From an uncultured Mailhella sp. (GTDB lineage: Bacteria; Desulfobacterota; Desulfovibrionia; Desulfovibrionales; Desulfovibrionaceae), in assembly GCA_944324085.1 (NCBI GenBank), contig CALUUX010000003.1:62001-126000 (forward strand): a stretch of 64,000 bases of DNA, given 5' to 3'. The position numbers and the translations under genes were made by a program. Below the pieces are notes generated by a model. The model searched no databases. It had not been told where the DNA came from and worked only from the letters and a program-made list of their open reading frames with translations. Positions 8,714-17,427 of the stretch are shown here, one piece after another; the first letter of the stretch is position 1; each line of letters starts with the position of its first letter.

Positions 8714-8762
8714 CGTGAGAATTTCCGCACATGCGGTTCGACGGTGTGCGAAAAACCGCACG
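8714..8762. promoter_or_regulatory. Tandem enhancer-like sites upstream of the sulfotransferase operon
   Basis: Site 8714-8731 is CGTGAG-N6-CGCACA and site 8745-8762 is TGTGCG-N6-CGCACG. Their centres are 31 bp apart, 65-100 bp upstream of the -24 element. They share half-site and 6-6-6 spacing with the pair at 2549-2596. The second site plus the T-run at 8764-8771 could also act as a plus-strand leader terminator for the kinase gene. Confidence 0.6.
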
Positions 8763-8819
8763 ATTTTTTTTCTTGCGGCGAAAAGAGGCTTGGTGTTTTA
8801 TCATGATGAGGAGTCTTGC

Positions 8820-10793
8820 ATGCGTCGCCTGTCAGTTCTGATTCTTTGTGTGCTGCTGTGGCATATTCCGGCGTTTTCGTTCGGCGTTTCCCTCGGAACG
8901 GCGGAGCGTTCTCGCCGGCTCGTCATTGGCGTGCCGCCGCATTCCGCGCCGCTTTCTTTTTTGAACGAAAGCCGCGACGGGCTGCTGGGGCTGGCCGTGG
9001 ATCTCAGCGTGAAGATGGCCGACGTGCTCGGCAAGGATATCGTTTTCGTGCAGAGCAACGCCCGCAAGCTGGAACAGAAGCTGCAACGGGGCGAAATCGA
9101 CGCCATGGTTGGGCTTCTTCCCGTGAATCTGAAGAACGATTTTTCAGACGTTCTGGTGACGCCTCTGGCCTTGAACAGAGCCATATTGGTCGCGGGGCGT
9201 GAGCATCAGTTCACCAAGGAGCGCGATTTGGCCGGGCGCAGGGTTATTCTTCAGCGTGGAGACGCCTATATTCCCAAGATGTTGCGCATGGGCTGCACCG
9301 TCGTGCAGGCCGACTCCATCACCAACGCGCTCAATCGTCTCATGAGCGGACAGGCCGACGCCTATATCGCCAGTTCGGTGGAGATGGCGTTTTATATTGT
9401 GCAAAGCAAGAAATACAAGAACATACGCGTGATGGGCGGATCGCTGGAGCGCATTCCCATGGTCATGATGGTCGGTCGGCGATCCGGCATGCTGGAGCGC
9501 ATGACGAGCGCGCTGGTCCGTCTTGAGGAAAACGGCGAGGTGGAGAGGCTGCGCTCGAAATGGCTTGGGCGTTCGTTGTACGTGCCGACCCTCTGGGAGC
9601 TGTACCGATATCACATTCTGTGCGCGATCGCGCTGCTGGCCTGCGTGATTTTTGCGTCAGTCACCTGGATATACGCGCTCAAGAGACAGGTTCGCAAAGT
9701 TTCGCGCAGACTCATACGCTCGGAGAGAAAGTATCGCGATCTTATTGAAGAGTCGCCGGACATTATCCTGCTGTTGGATGAAAACGGGCGCATCGGGCTT
9801 TCCAATCGCGCGGCGCGGAACGCGCTGCGCGTTGCCGATTCCGGGTATAGTCCAACGCTCATGGAAGCACTTTGTCATGAGGAAAACGGTTGTCTGGAGC
9901 GTTTTATGCAGCTTATACCCCGGCGCGGAGCGTTGCGCAGGGAAATCACGCTGGAGAAAGGCACCGATCGGGAGCTGGTGCTGGAAGCGAATCTTTTTAT
10001 GGCGGAGACGGAACCCTCGCCCTACGCGATATGCCTCATCGGACGAGACATGACGGAACGGCGCAAGCTGGACAGACAGGTCATGGAAATGGAACGGCTG
10101 GCCGTGTTGGGAAAACTGGCCGCCGGAGTCGCGCATGAAATCAACAATCCCATAGGAATCGTCATGGCCAATGCGGAAATAGCGTTGGAGGATTGTCCGG
10201 AAGACAGCGCGCTTCGTCCCATGCTGAAGGCCATATATCGCAACGGCGAGCGCGCCGTGAACACCACGCGGCGTTTGCTGAACATCGCGTTGCCCGATTC
10301 CGTCCAGTATGAGACGCAGAACCTTACCCAGATAGTTCGGGAAGCGTTGTTCTTTCTTAAGCCGCGCCTTCGCGCCGTGCGCGTGGACGACAGTTTGTTG
10401 CCGTCGAATCTGCCCATGATGGGAAATCGCATTCTTCTGGAGCAGCTTGTGCTGAATCTTCTCATCAACGCGCTGGACAGCATGGAAGCGGAGGAAGATG
10501 GCCGGCGCGCGCTGGCGCTGGACGGACGATGCGCGTCGGGCCGCGTGCTGCTGGACGTCGTGGACGGCGGAGTCGGCATAAGCGAGGAAAACAGAAAGAA
10601 AATTTTTGATCCGTTCTTTTCAACCAAGGGCAACAAAGGATTCGGCCTCGGACTCTATATTTCCCAGCACATTGTGGAGCTGCATGGTGGAGAAATCGCC
10701 GTGCATTCCGAACAGGGAGAAGGCGCGACCATGTCGCTGTCCTTTCCCGCGGCATGCGGAGAGACCGCTTCGGAGGCGGGAAACCTTCCTTGA
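8820..10793 (+). CDS. Membrane histidine kinase with periplasmic binding-protein-type sensor
   Basis: The 657-residue product has, in order: a signal/anchor helix (1-22); a periplasmic solute-binding domain of family 3 type (about 33-258, starting RLVIGVPPHSAPLSF); one transmembrane helix (about 263-287); a PAS domain (about 310-410); a HisKA domain with phospho-acceptor His in AGVAHEINNP near 439; and a HATPase domain with N-box NLLINALDSME, DGGVGIS and GFGLGLYIS. The start at 8820 has GAGGAG ten bases upstream. It is divergent from the sulfotransferase operon and probably phosphorylates the regulator at 2680 (inference). The sensor domain implies a small periplasmic ligand, perhaps a phenol or aryl sulfate; the sequence does not identify it. 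Confidence 0.93.
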   Translation: MRRLSVLILCVLLWHIPAFSFGVSLGTAERSRRLVIGVPPHSAPLSFLNESRDGLLGLAVDLSVKMADVLGKDIVFVQSNARKLEQKLQRGEIDAMVGLLPVNLKNDFSDVLVTPLALNRAILVAGREHQFTKERDLAGRRVILQRGDAYIPKMLRMGCTVVQADSITNALNRLMSGQADAYIASSVEMAFYIVQSKKYKNIRVMGGSLERIPMVMMVGRRSGMLERMTSALVRLEENGEVERLRSKWLGRSLYVPTLWELYRYHILCAIALLACVIFASVTWIYALKRQVRKVSRRLIRSERKYRDLIEESPDIILLLDENGRIGLSNRAARNALRVADSGYSPTLMEALCHEENGCLERFMQLIPRRGALRREITLEKGTDRELVLEANLFMAETEPSPYAICLIGRDMTERRKLDRQVMEMERLAVLGKLAAGVAHEINNPIGIVMANAEIALEDCPEDSALRPMLKAIYRNGERAVNTTRRLLNIALPDSVQYETQNLTQIVREALFFLKPRLRAVRVDDSLLPSNLPMMGNRILLEQLVLNLLINALDSMEAEEDGRRALALDGRCASGRVLLDVVDGGVGISEENRKKIFDPFFSTKGNKGFGLGLYISQHIVELHGGEIAVHSEQGEGATMSLSFPAACGETASEAGNLP

Positions 10794-10847
10794 CGGAGGG
10801 GAGGGCGCGGTAAGAACCAGAGACTCGTTTTCCGCGTCGAGACGGAA

Positions 10848-10879
10848 AGGCCGGACACGAATCGTTCCGTGTCCGGCCT
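10848..10879 (+). terminator. Hairpin after the histidine kinase gene
   Basis: A perfect 12-bp stem (AGGCCGGACACG and complement) with an 8-base loop lies 55 bases after the stop codon. No T run follows, so termination efficiency is uncertain. Confidence 0.5.
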
Positions 10880-10991
10880 GGAGGAAGCGTAAAGCGTTAC
10901 GCGCCAGAAAGGGCGTTGTCTGGTTCGGCGTTTTTTATAGAGAGGCGGCGGCGTCCGCCGATGTTATGCCTTCGCGCGTCGACGCGCGGCG

Positions 10992-11768
10992 TTATTTGAT
11001 GTATTCGGCTTCCCATTTGTCCATGGTGCCGTCGCTCTTGATGCCGGCCATCCAGTCGTTGACGGCCTTGAGCAGATCGGGATGATCCTTGGGCATGAGC
11101 ACGCCGAAATGGTTTTCCGTGAAGGGCTTGTCCACCAGCGGCGCGGCGACCTTGGGATTGTCTTTGACGTAGCGGGAGGCTTCCATGGTTTCCGTGATCA
11201 TGACGTCGGCCTTGCCTTCGCCCACGAGGCCAGGAATTTCGGCGTTGTGTTCATGCATGATCAGCTGCGCCTTGGGCGTGGATTCCTTGGCGAATTTTTC
11301 ATTGGTGCCGCCGGGATTGTACATGACGCGCACGGAGGGCTGATTGACGTCGTCGAGAGACTTGAACTGTTGGACCTTGCTCTTGGTGACGAGTATGGTC
11401 TTGCCGAACGTGAGGTAGGGATCGGACATGGCCATGACCTTCTTGCGGGCGTCGGTGACGGTGATGCCGCAGATGGCCACGTCGAATTTTCCCGCCAGGG
11501 TGTCGTCTTGCAGCGTTTTCCACGTGGTGGGAACGTACACGAGAGCGACGCCCAGTTTCTTGGCCAGCGAGGAGGCCATTTCGGCGTCAAAGCCTTCATA
11601 TTGTCCGGTTTTCTTGTTCAAGTAACTCATGGGCTTGTAGTCTCCGGTGGAACCCACGAGCAGCTTGCCGCTGGCTTGTATCTCTTCGAGGCTTCTGGCC
11701 TGGGCGTCGTGCATGAGAAAGCCGGTGGCGGCGAGGCACAGAGACGTCATAAGGATTTTTTTGAGCAT
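10992..11768 (-). CDS. Periplasmic solute-binding protein, family 3, cyclohexadienyl-dehydratase-like
   Basis: The 258-residue product has a signal peptide (MLKKILMTSLCLAATGFLM, cleavage after AQA) and a full SBP_bac_3 fold. The start at 11768 has AGGAGG upstream; the longer upstream frame has neither a signal sequence nor a ribosome site. The stretch MYNPGGTNEKFAKEST resembles the NPGGTNE signature of PheC-type cyclohexadienyl/arogenate dehydratases and related binding proteins. It could be an enzyme making phenylalanine precursors in the periplasm or an amino-acid binder. No ABC permease or ATPase gene is adjacent. The gene stands alone in its own unit. Confidence 0.85.
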   Translation of the reverse strand: MLKKILMTSLCLAATGFLMHDAQARSLEEIQASGKLLVGSTGDYKPMSYLNKKTGQYEGFDAEMASSLAKKLGVALVYVPTTWKTLQDDTLAGKFDVAICGITVTDARKKVMAMSDPYLTFGKTILVTKSKVQQFKSLDDVNQPSVRVMYNPGGTNEKFAKESTPKAQLIMHEHNAEIPGLVGEGKADVMITETMEASRYVKDNPKVAAPLVDKPFTENHFGVLMPKDHPDLLKAVNDWMAGIKSDGTMDKWEAEYIK

Positions 11769-12009
11769 GGAACCTCCTGAATTCGCGTTTCTCGCGGAAA
11801 TTGTCGTTAGCCTAGAGCGTTCGGAGGCCGCTGTCCAGTGTCGGAACGGGGGGAGAAGAGTCCGTCGTTGTCGGAAGGCGATTCTGGAAAGAGAACGTTG
11901 CGCGTTCATGGGGGGAAAATGCGTTGGGCGTCGATCGCAAGGCGTTGGGCGGAGGAGCGCGGCCAAAGAAAGATCGGCGTTGACGGGCTTCGCGTTCCGC
12001 AGGCGACAA

Positions 12010-12040
12010 AAAAGGCGTCGGTGCGGAACCGACGCCTTTT
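12010..12040 (-). terminator. Intrinsic terminator after bamD
   Basis: A 13-bp stem AAAAGGCGTCGGT/ACCGACGCCTTTT with a 5-base loop is followed by a T-rich stretch on the minus strand, 30 bases after the bamD stop. The rest of the 302-base gap 11769-12070 holds no gene that I can support. Confidence 0.88.
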
Positions 12041-12070
12041 CGCGATAAGCGTTTGATCGGCGAGCGCAGA

Positions 12071-12796
12071 TTACAGCCAGCGGAACCAGTCTTTCCAGGA
12101 ACCCTGCTGCTGTTCTCTCATGGCCTGTCCTTCATTCTGACGGTATTTCAGATAGGCGGCTTCGCCCTTGGTGCGGGCGTATTCCGCTTCTTCCTTCACG
12201 TCCGGATAGGTGCGCACGACGTACTGATAGCGCGTCCAGGCGGCCTGATAGTTTTCCATGCCCCAGAAAACGTTGGCGATGAACAGTTCGCGTTGCGCCA
12301 GGGTTTTGCGGCACGCGGCGATCTGTTCCGCGGCGTTCTTTCCGTATTCGGTGTCGGGGTACTCCTGCTGGAGACGAGTGAAGTATTCCAGAGCTTCACT
12401 CACCGGCGTGGCCGAATGATCAATGGACGTGTAGGAGTTCTTCAGGGACATGCCGATCTGGTAAAGCACATAGGGAATGGCTTCATGGCGGGGATGCAGC
12501 GTTTCGAAGTCCTTGTAGGCGTCGGCCGCGGAGGGATACTCGCCGTCAAGGTACTGCGCGTCGGCCAGAGACAGTTCCGCTTCCACGACGTAAGGGCTGA
12601 AGGGGAATTCGTCCTTGATGCGGGTGTAGTAGACGATGGCCTGCGAGTAGTCTTTTTCCCGCATGGCGTCATTGCCGGCTTCGAACATTTCCTGCACCGT
12701 GTCGTCGGCGGGCGGAAGGAAATATTCGTCCACGTAGGCACAGCCGCTCAGACACACGACGCAGACAAGCATTCCCAGAAGAAGCAGTTTACGCAT
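12071..12796 (-). CDS. bamD: Outer-membrane assembly lipoprotein BamD
   Basis: The 241-residue product has a lipoprotein signal (LSGC lipobox at residues 16-19) and TPR-like repeats typical of BamD/YfiO: YSQAIVYYTRIKDEFPFSPY, YPSAADAYKDFETLHPRH and NYQAAWTRYQYVVRTYP. BamD scaffolds the BAM complex that inserts beta-barrel proteins from the periplasmic face. The length matches the family. The start overlaps the trxB stop by eight bases, and a strong terminator follows, so it is the last gene of the trx-trxB-bamD unit. Confidence 0.93.
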   Translation of the reverse strand: MRKLLLLGMLVCVVCLSGCAYVDEYFLPPADDTVQEMFEAGNDAMREKDYSQAIVYYTRIKDEFPFSPYVVEAELSLADAQYLDGEYPSAADAYKDFETLHPRHEAIPYVLYQIGMSLKNSYTSIDHSATPVSEALEYFTRLQQEYPDTEYGKNAAEQIAACRKTLAQRELFIANVFWGMENYQAAWTRYQYVVRTYPDVKEEAEYARTKGEAAYLKYRQNEGQAMREQQQGSWKDWFRWL

Positions 12797-13718
12797 TCCA
12801 TTGCTCCAGATAAGACAAGGCGGCGGTGGCCGCCGTAGCGCCGTCGCCCACCGCGCTGCTGACCTGACGGCAGCGTTTGGCGCGGAGGTCGCCCGCGGCG
12901 AAGACGCCGGGAACGCTGGCGCACATTTCGGCGTCCGTCAGCACGAAGCCCGCGGCGTCGCGGTTGACCTCGGGGGGCAGATAGCCGCTGACCGGCTCCA
13001 TGCCCACATAGAGGAAGATTCCGTCCACCGGAATGACGCGGATGTCGCCGCTGTCCAACCGGCGCACGACCACCGAATCCATGCCGAGATTGCCGCCGCG
13101 GATTTCGTCCACGACGCTTCCGGTCACGAGTTCGATGTTCGGGGTTTCGCGAACCTTGTTCTGGTAGATCATGGCTCCGCGAAAAGCCTCGCGGCGGTGA
13201 ATGAGATAGACCTTGTTGACGATGCGCGAGAGATACAACGCTTCTTCCAGGGCGGAGTTTCCGCCTCCCACCACGGCGACGTCGCGTCCGCGATAGAAGT
13301 TGCCGTCGCATACGGCGCAGTAGGAAACGCCTTTGCCGGCGAAGGCGTCTTCGCCCGGCGCGCCCAGCTTGCGGTGATGGGCGCCGGTGCAGGCCACGAC
13401 GGCTTTGGCGTCCAGCGTTTTGCCGTCTTCCAGGGCGAGGCGGAACGTGCGGTCGTCTGCGCGGGTCACGGAGAGCACCTGTCCGCGAACGCGGTCCACG
13501 GGATATCCGGCGAGATGCGCGTCAAAAAGATCGGCCAGTTCCCAGCCCTTGATGCTCTTGGGAAAGCCGGGATAGTTTTCGATTTCGGCGGTGCTGAGTA
13601 TCTGTCCGCCCGGGGCGGCGTTTTCGACAAGCGCGACGCTGACGCCGGAGCGAACAAGATACAGGGCCGCGGTGATGCCCGCGGGCCCTGCGCCGATGAC
13701 TACGGCATCGTACAACAT
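12789..13718 (-). CDS. trxB: Thioredoxin reductase
   Basis: The 309-residue FAD/NADPH disulfide reductase has the FAD site GAGPAGITAALYL, redox-active CAVCDG, the NADPH-site motif GGGNSALEEALYL and the C-terminal GVFAAGDL. It should reduce the adjacent thioredoxin with NADPH. The ATG at 13718 overlaps the thioredoxin stop (TAATG) and the end overlaps bamD, so the three genes are translationally coupled. Confidence 0.97.
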   Translation of the reverse strand: MLYDAVVIGAGPAGITAALYLVRSGVSVALVENAAPGGQILSTAEIENYPGFPKSIKGWELADLFDAHLAGYPVDRVRGQVLSVTRADDRTFRLALEDGKTLDAKAVVACTGAHHRKLGAPGEDAFAGKGVSYCAVCDGNFYRGRDVAVVGGGNSALEEALYLSRIVNKVYLIHRREAFRGAMIYQNKVRETPNIELVTGSVVDEIRGGNLGMDSVVVRRLDSGDIRVIPVDGIFLYVGMEPVSGYLPPEVNRDAAGFVLTDAEMCASVPGVFAAGDLRAKRCRQVSSAVGDGATAATAALSYLEQWNA

Positions 13719-14035
13719 TAGAGAGCCTTTTCGATCATGCCAACGAGGTGGGACTTGGCCACGGCGCCGGTCACCTGATCCACGACTTCGCCGTCCTTGA
13801 AGACGATGAGCGTGGGAATGGCGCGAATGCCGAACTGGCTGGGAATGCGGGTGTTTTCGTCCACATTGACCTTGCACACGAGCACGCGGCCTTCGTAGTC
13901 GGCGGCGAGTTCTTCCACGATGGGGCCGATGCCGCGGCAGGGACCGCACCAGGGAGCCCAGAAGTCAACGAGAACCGGAATGGAGGATTTGATGACGACG
14001 CTTTCAAAAGTGGCATCAGTAACGGCGGTGGACAT
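13718..14035 (-). CDS. trxA: Thioredoxin
   Basis: The 105-residue cytosolic thioredoxin has active site WAPWCGPCRG, the cis-proline loop RAIPTLIVF and the usual length. AAGGAG precedes the ATG at 14035. It is the first gene of the trx-trxB-bamD unit. The leader contains a small perfect hairpin at 14072-14089 (TCCGGAG, 4-base loop). Confidence 0.97.
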   Translation of the reverse strand: MSTAVTDATFESVVIKSSIPVLVDFWAPWCGPCRGIGPIVEELAADYEGRVLVCKVNVDENTRIPSQFGIRAIPTLIVFKDGEVVDQVTGAVAKSHLVGMIEKAL

Positions 14036-14128
14036 GGGTGAACTCCTTCATGAAAATGGCTTGTGGATAGTTCCGGAGCCCTCTCCGGACACGCTCCGTC
14101 GTATCACAAAAAAAATTGATGCGGAATG

Positions 14129-14157
14129 ATTGTAGGGACAGGGTATGCCGCTGTCAA
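14129..14157 (-). promoter_or_regulatory. Sigma-70-type promoter of trx-trxB-bamD
   Basis: On the minus strand TTGACA (14152-14157) and TACAAT (14129-14134) are 17 bases apart, a near-consensus promoter. Initiation near 14122 gives a leader of about 85 nt. It begins directly after the end of tsaD. Confidence 0.8.
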
Positions 14158-14168
14158 GGCGGAGAATC

Positions 14169-15239
14169 TCAGAGAGGCCGCCAGTCCTGCGGAATGGTCT
14201 GCCCGCGGGGAATGGCCGAAAGGGACAGATCGTGCGCTCTGCCGGCTTTGGCCATGTGCCAGCCGGCCTTGGCTATCATGACGGCGTTGTCGCCGCAGAG
14301 GGCCAGGCGGGGAATGAAGAGGGGAATGCCCCGTTTTTTCGCGAGAGCGGCGAACTGTTCGCGCACCACGCTGTTGGCGGCCACGCCGCCGGCCACCACG
14401 ATGCTTCGCGGCCGGAACAGTTCCATGGCGCGGCAGGCTTTGATGACGAGAGTTTCCGCAATGGCCAGAAGATAGGAAGCCGCGGCGTCGCACAGCTCCT
14501 GACTGGCCTGATCCAGCCTGTCGCGGGCGGGAGAGTCTCCGGCGGGAAAGTGCGCGTCCGGATGTTGCGAAAGCCAGAGCGCGCCCGCGGTTTTGAGTCC
14601 GCTGAAGCTGAAGTCGAGATTGTCGTTATGCGTGTAGGGCCTTGGGAAAAGATGCGGATCGGGGTGGCCTTTTTTGCCGAGAGCGTCGAGCAGCGCGCCT
14701 CCGGGGTAGGGGAGTCCGGCGGCCTTGGCGAACTTGTCGCAGGCTTCTCCCGCGGCGTCGTCGATGGTTTTGCCGAGCACGGCCATGTCTACCGGGCCGT
14801 CCATGCGGTAAAGGTGCGTGTGTCCGCCGGAAATGAGCACGCCCAGCGCGGGCCAGAGGATATCGTTTTCCAGTTCCGCGGCGAGCAGATGCCCCTGAAG
14901 ATGGTCAATGCCGATGAGGGGAATGTCGTGCGCCATGGCCAGGGCCTTGGCGAATGCCACCCCCACCAGCAGGCTGCCCATGAGTCCGGGGCCGCGCGTG
15001 ACGGCGATGCGGTCGATGGCCTTCCACGGATCGGGGCCGAGACCGGCCTGCCGAAAAAGGCTGTCGAGCAGCGGACCGATGAGACGGGCGTGTTCTCTGG
15101 AGGCAAGCTCGGGCACGACGCCGCCGAAAAGCGCGTGGATGTCGGCCTGGCTGGATATCACGGCCGCGCGAACGCCGTGGTCGTCCACGAGAGCGAGGGC
15201 GGTTTCATCACAAGAACTTTCTATTCCCAGTACGAGCAT
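14169..15239 (-). CDS. tsaD: tRNA N6-threonylcarbamoyladenosine transferase TsaD
   Basis: The 356-residue product starts MLVLGIESSCDETALAL, the signature of the Kae1/TsaD family, and carries the metal-binding HLQGH, SGGHTHLY and VAGGVAANS. It transfers threonylcarbamoyl to A37 of ANN-decoding tRNAs together with TsaB and TsaE. The start at 15239 is chosen by homology to the family N-terminus; the upstream in-frame extension to 15341 has no ribosome site and looks non-coding. The 237 bases upstream hold no supportable gene. Confidence 0.96.
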   Translation of the reverse strand: MLVLGIESSCDETALALVDDHGVRAAVISSQADIHALFGGVVPELASREHARLIGPLLDSLFRQAGLGPDPWKAIDRIAVTRGPGLMGSLLVGVAFAKALAMAHDIPLIGIDHLQGHLLAAELENDILWPALGVLISGGHTHLYRMDGPVDMAVLGKTIDDAAGEACDKFAKAAGLPYPGGALLDALGKKGHPDPHLFPRPYTHNDNLDFSFSGLKTAGALWLSQHPDAHFPAGDSPARDRLDQASQELCDAAASYLLAIAETLVIKACRAMELFRPRSIVVAGGVAANSVVREQFAALAKKRGIPLFIPRLALCGDNAVMIAKAGWHMAKAGRAHDLSLSAIPRGQTIPQDWRPL

Positions 15240-15476
15240 GATGGATCCGGAAAAAGTTTCGGCGGTCGCCAGCCCGGAAGACGGGCCATGTCGTCGCGCG
15301 TCGGAGGAGCCAAAGAAAAGTTTCCGTCGCGTGGCGGTCATGGCGGGAAAGCGTGATCCGGGAGAGCGGGCGCGACGCCGTTATGGACAGAACAGGCCGC
15401 GCGCCGGGAAAACCGACGCGCGGCTGAAGGAACGGGGATTGGGCGAGCCTTGTTTTCAGGAGAAACGAGGCTTGCC

Positions 15477-16484
15477 TTAGACTTTGCCGTTTTCCTTATA
15501 GATTTCAAGAACCTGATCCACATCGTCGGCGGAACCGATGATGAGGGGCGTGCGTTCATGGATGGCGGTGGGCACCTTTTCGAGGATGCGCATTTTACCG
15601 TCCGTGGCCTTGCCTCCGGCCTGTTCGGCCAGGAAGGCCATGGGCGCGGCTTCGTACATCAGGCGCAGCTTGCCGCTGGGATGCTTGAGGTCTTCGGTGT
15701 AGAAGAAAATGCCGCCCTTGAGCAGTGTGCGATGGAAGTCGGCCACGAGGGAACCAACATAGCGGGTGGAACGGGGAGGCATGCCGCTGGGGCGCGAGAA
15801 GGAGTGAACGGCCTTCTGCGTGGCTTCATCCCAGTAGTTGTAGTAGCCGTGGTTGGCCGAATAATACTTGCCGACGCGTGGAATCTGAATATTGGGATGC
15901 GTGAGCAGGAACTCGCCGATGGAAGAGTCCAGCGTGAAGCCGTTGACGCCATGGCCGGTGGAGTAGACAAGCATGGTGGAGGAGCCGTAGAGGAAATATC
16001 CCGCGGCCACCTGCTCGATGCCGGGACGCATGAGGGATTCGGTGGTGAGTTCCCAGTAGTTCTGTGTGTCCGAGCGGCGATAGATGGAGAAGATGGTGCC
16101 TATGCTTACGCCTACGTCAATGTTCGAGGATCCGTCCAGCGGATCGAAGAAGATGACGTAATGGCCGTGCGGTTCGTTTTCCGGCACGAAGAAGGGTTCT
16201 GCCATTTCCTCGGAGCCGACGGCGCAGACGGCGCCCGAGCTCTGCATTCTGTAAACCAGCGTGTTGTTGGCGAAAGTGTCAAGTTTTTGCACCTGTTCGC
16301 CCTGCACATTGACGGCACCGGTCGCGCCCAGAATATCAACCAGACCGGCCTGGTTGACGTTTCTGGAAATAATCTTTGCCGAAAGAATAAGGTCATGCAT
16401 CAGCGAGGTGAACTGTCCCGTCGCTTGTGGAGACCATCTGCGTTGTGATGCGATAAGGTGTTCAATTGCAGTGACTTCAGACAT
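15477..16484 (-). CDS. fbp: Fructose-1,6-bisphosphatase, class I
   Basis: The 335-residue gluconeogenic enzyme has the metal-binding signature [20 protein letters not shown], an acidic GSEEMAEP near 90, and a C-terminal [20 protein letters not shown], all typical of class I FBPase. AAGGAG precedes the ATG at 16484. It appears monocistronic, with its own promoter at 16570-16599; a GC-rich hairpin at 15397-15423 lies downstream. Confidence 0.97.
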   Translation of the reverse strand: MSEVTAIEHLIASQRRWSPQATGQFTSLMHDLILSAKIISRNVNQAGLVDILGATGAVNVQGEQVQKLDTFANNTLVYRMQSSGAVCAVGSEEMAEPFFVPENEPHGHYVIFFDPLDGSSNIDVGVSIGTIFSIYRRSDTQNYWELTTESLMRPGIEQVAAGYFLYGSSTMLVYSTGHGVNGFTLDSSIGEFLLTHPNIQIPRVGKYYSANHGYYNYWDEATQKAVHSFSRPSGMPPRSTRYVGSLVADFHRTLLKGGIFFYTEDLKHPSGKLRLMYEAAPMAFLAEQAGGKATDGKMRILEKVPTAIHERTPLIIGSADDVDQVLEIYKENGKV

Positions 16485-16569
16485 ATCCAGGCTCCTTGGT
16501 GTCGGCTCCGTTCTGTCGCATCGGACATAGACTCTGCGGAAGAGTCGGAGCTTCTGTTACTTGACAGTA

Positions 16570-16599
16570 CTTATACCATAAACAAGGATGAATGTGCAA
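16570..16599 (-). promoter_or_regulatory. Probable sigma-70 promoter of fbp
   Basis: The minus strand reads TTGCAC, 18 bases, TATAAG, in an AT-rich stretch about 85 bases upstream of the fbp start. The spacing is acceptable and the -10 is close to consensus. Confidence 0.6.
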
Positions 16600-16641
16600 T
16601 AAGGATCAATATGCGAATCGAAATCAATGCATGAGAACCCT

Positions 16642-17409
16642 TCAGCGTATGGGTCCCGCAAAAACTATAGGCTTTCCACCTATATAGCGGGAAATCCACA
16701 TCATGCTTCCGTTCTCATTGGTCAAAATACCGTCCGAATGTTCTTTCAGATATTCCGTCCAGTCTATGGAAGCCATAGGCGTGGAGGCGTAATCAAGGTC
16801 TCCGCTCCAGATAAGCACGTCGCCGGAACGGACGATGAAGTCGCCAGGAGACGAGGCGTAGGGAAGCAGCGCGCGGAAGTCGAAGGTGGCCACCAGCAGC
16901 AGCTGAAGCCGATCTTCCTGAAGGAAGGGGCGGGCGAGGAGAAATTCCGGTCCCAGGGGCGTGTCCTGGATGGAGGCGCGAAGATCGCGGGGCAGAGCCT
17001 TGGGCGCGAGTTCCAGAAGCGGCGCGTAGTCGAGTTGCTTGAGCGGCGTGCCGGGAATGGACGCGCCGAGCGTGCCGTCCGGGGCGACCATGGCCAGGCC
17101 CGACAGCCAGGGGAAACGGCGCAACAGGTTGGCGGCGGCTTCGGCGTCGGGCGGCGTGGCGAGAGCGTCGAGGGCTTTTTCGAGCTTGGTCAGCTCCTCG
17201 TCGATGGGCATGATGCTCTGCACAAGATCGCGCTGCGGCTTTTCCAGCACCGTGCGTTCTTCCGTATCCAGTTTCGACGGGCGGTTGATGTGCGTATGAT
17301 AGAACGTTTTGGTTTCCTTGTAGGCTCCTTTCATCTGCGAGCAGCCGGAGAGCGACGGCAGCGTGACGGTCAGAAGGCAGAAAAGGAGAGGAATGAGGCG
17401 ACTGCGCAT
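16642..17409 (-). CDS. Lipoprotein with a Cache-like sensor fold, function unknown
   Basis: The 255-residue product starts with a lipoprotein signal ending in LSGC (residues 20-23) and has CAGGAG before the ATG. A short helical region (about 40-85) is followed by a globular domain with PWLSGLAMVAPDGTLGASIP, ARPFLQEDRLQLLLVATFDF and SGDVLIWSGDL. The order of strands resembles dCache/PAS-like extracellular sensor domains, but this is a weak inference. It is the last gene of the pgsA-ftsB unit, 18 bases after the TPR-like gene. Confidence 0.8.
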   Translation of the reverse strand: MRSRLIPLLFCLLTVTLPSLSGCSQMKGAYKETKTFYHTHINRPSKLDTEERTVLEKPQRDLVQSIMPIDEELTKLEKALDALATPPDAEAAANLLRRFPWLSGLAMVAPDGTLGASIPGTPLKQLDYAPLLELAPKALPRDLRASIQDTPLGPEFLLARPFLQEDRLQLLLVATFDFRALLPYASSPGDFIVRSGDVLIWSGDLDYASTPMASIDWTEYLKEHSDGILTNENGSMMWISRYIGGKPIVFAGPIR

Positions 17410-17427
17410 GGGTTCTCCTGTCGCGCG

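Noticed and set aside
8745-8771. Pure terminator interpretation of the dyad plus T run upstream of the kinase gene
   Set aside because: No gene ends upstream on the plus strand, and the dyad matches the spacing and half-sites of three other sites, so a regulator site is the better reading; leader attenuation remains possible.
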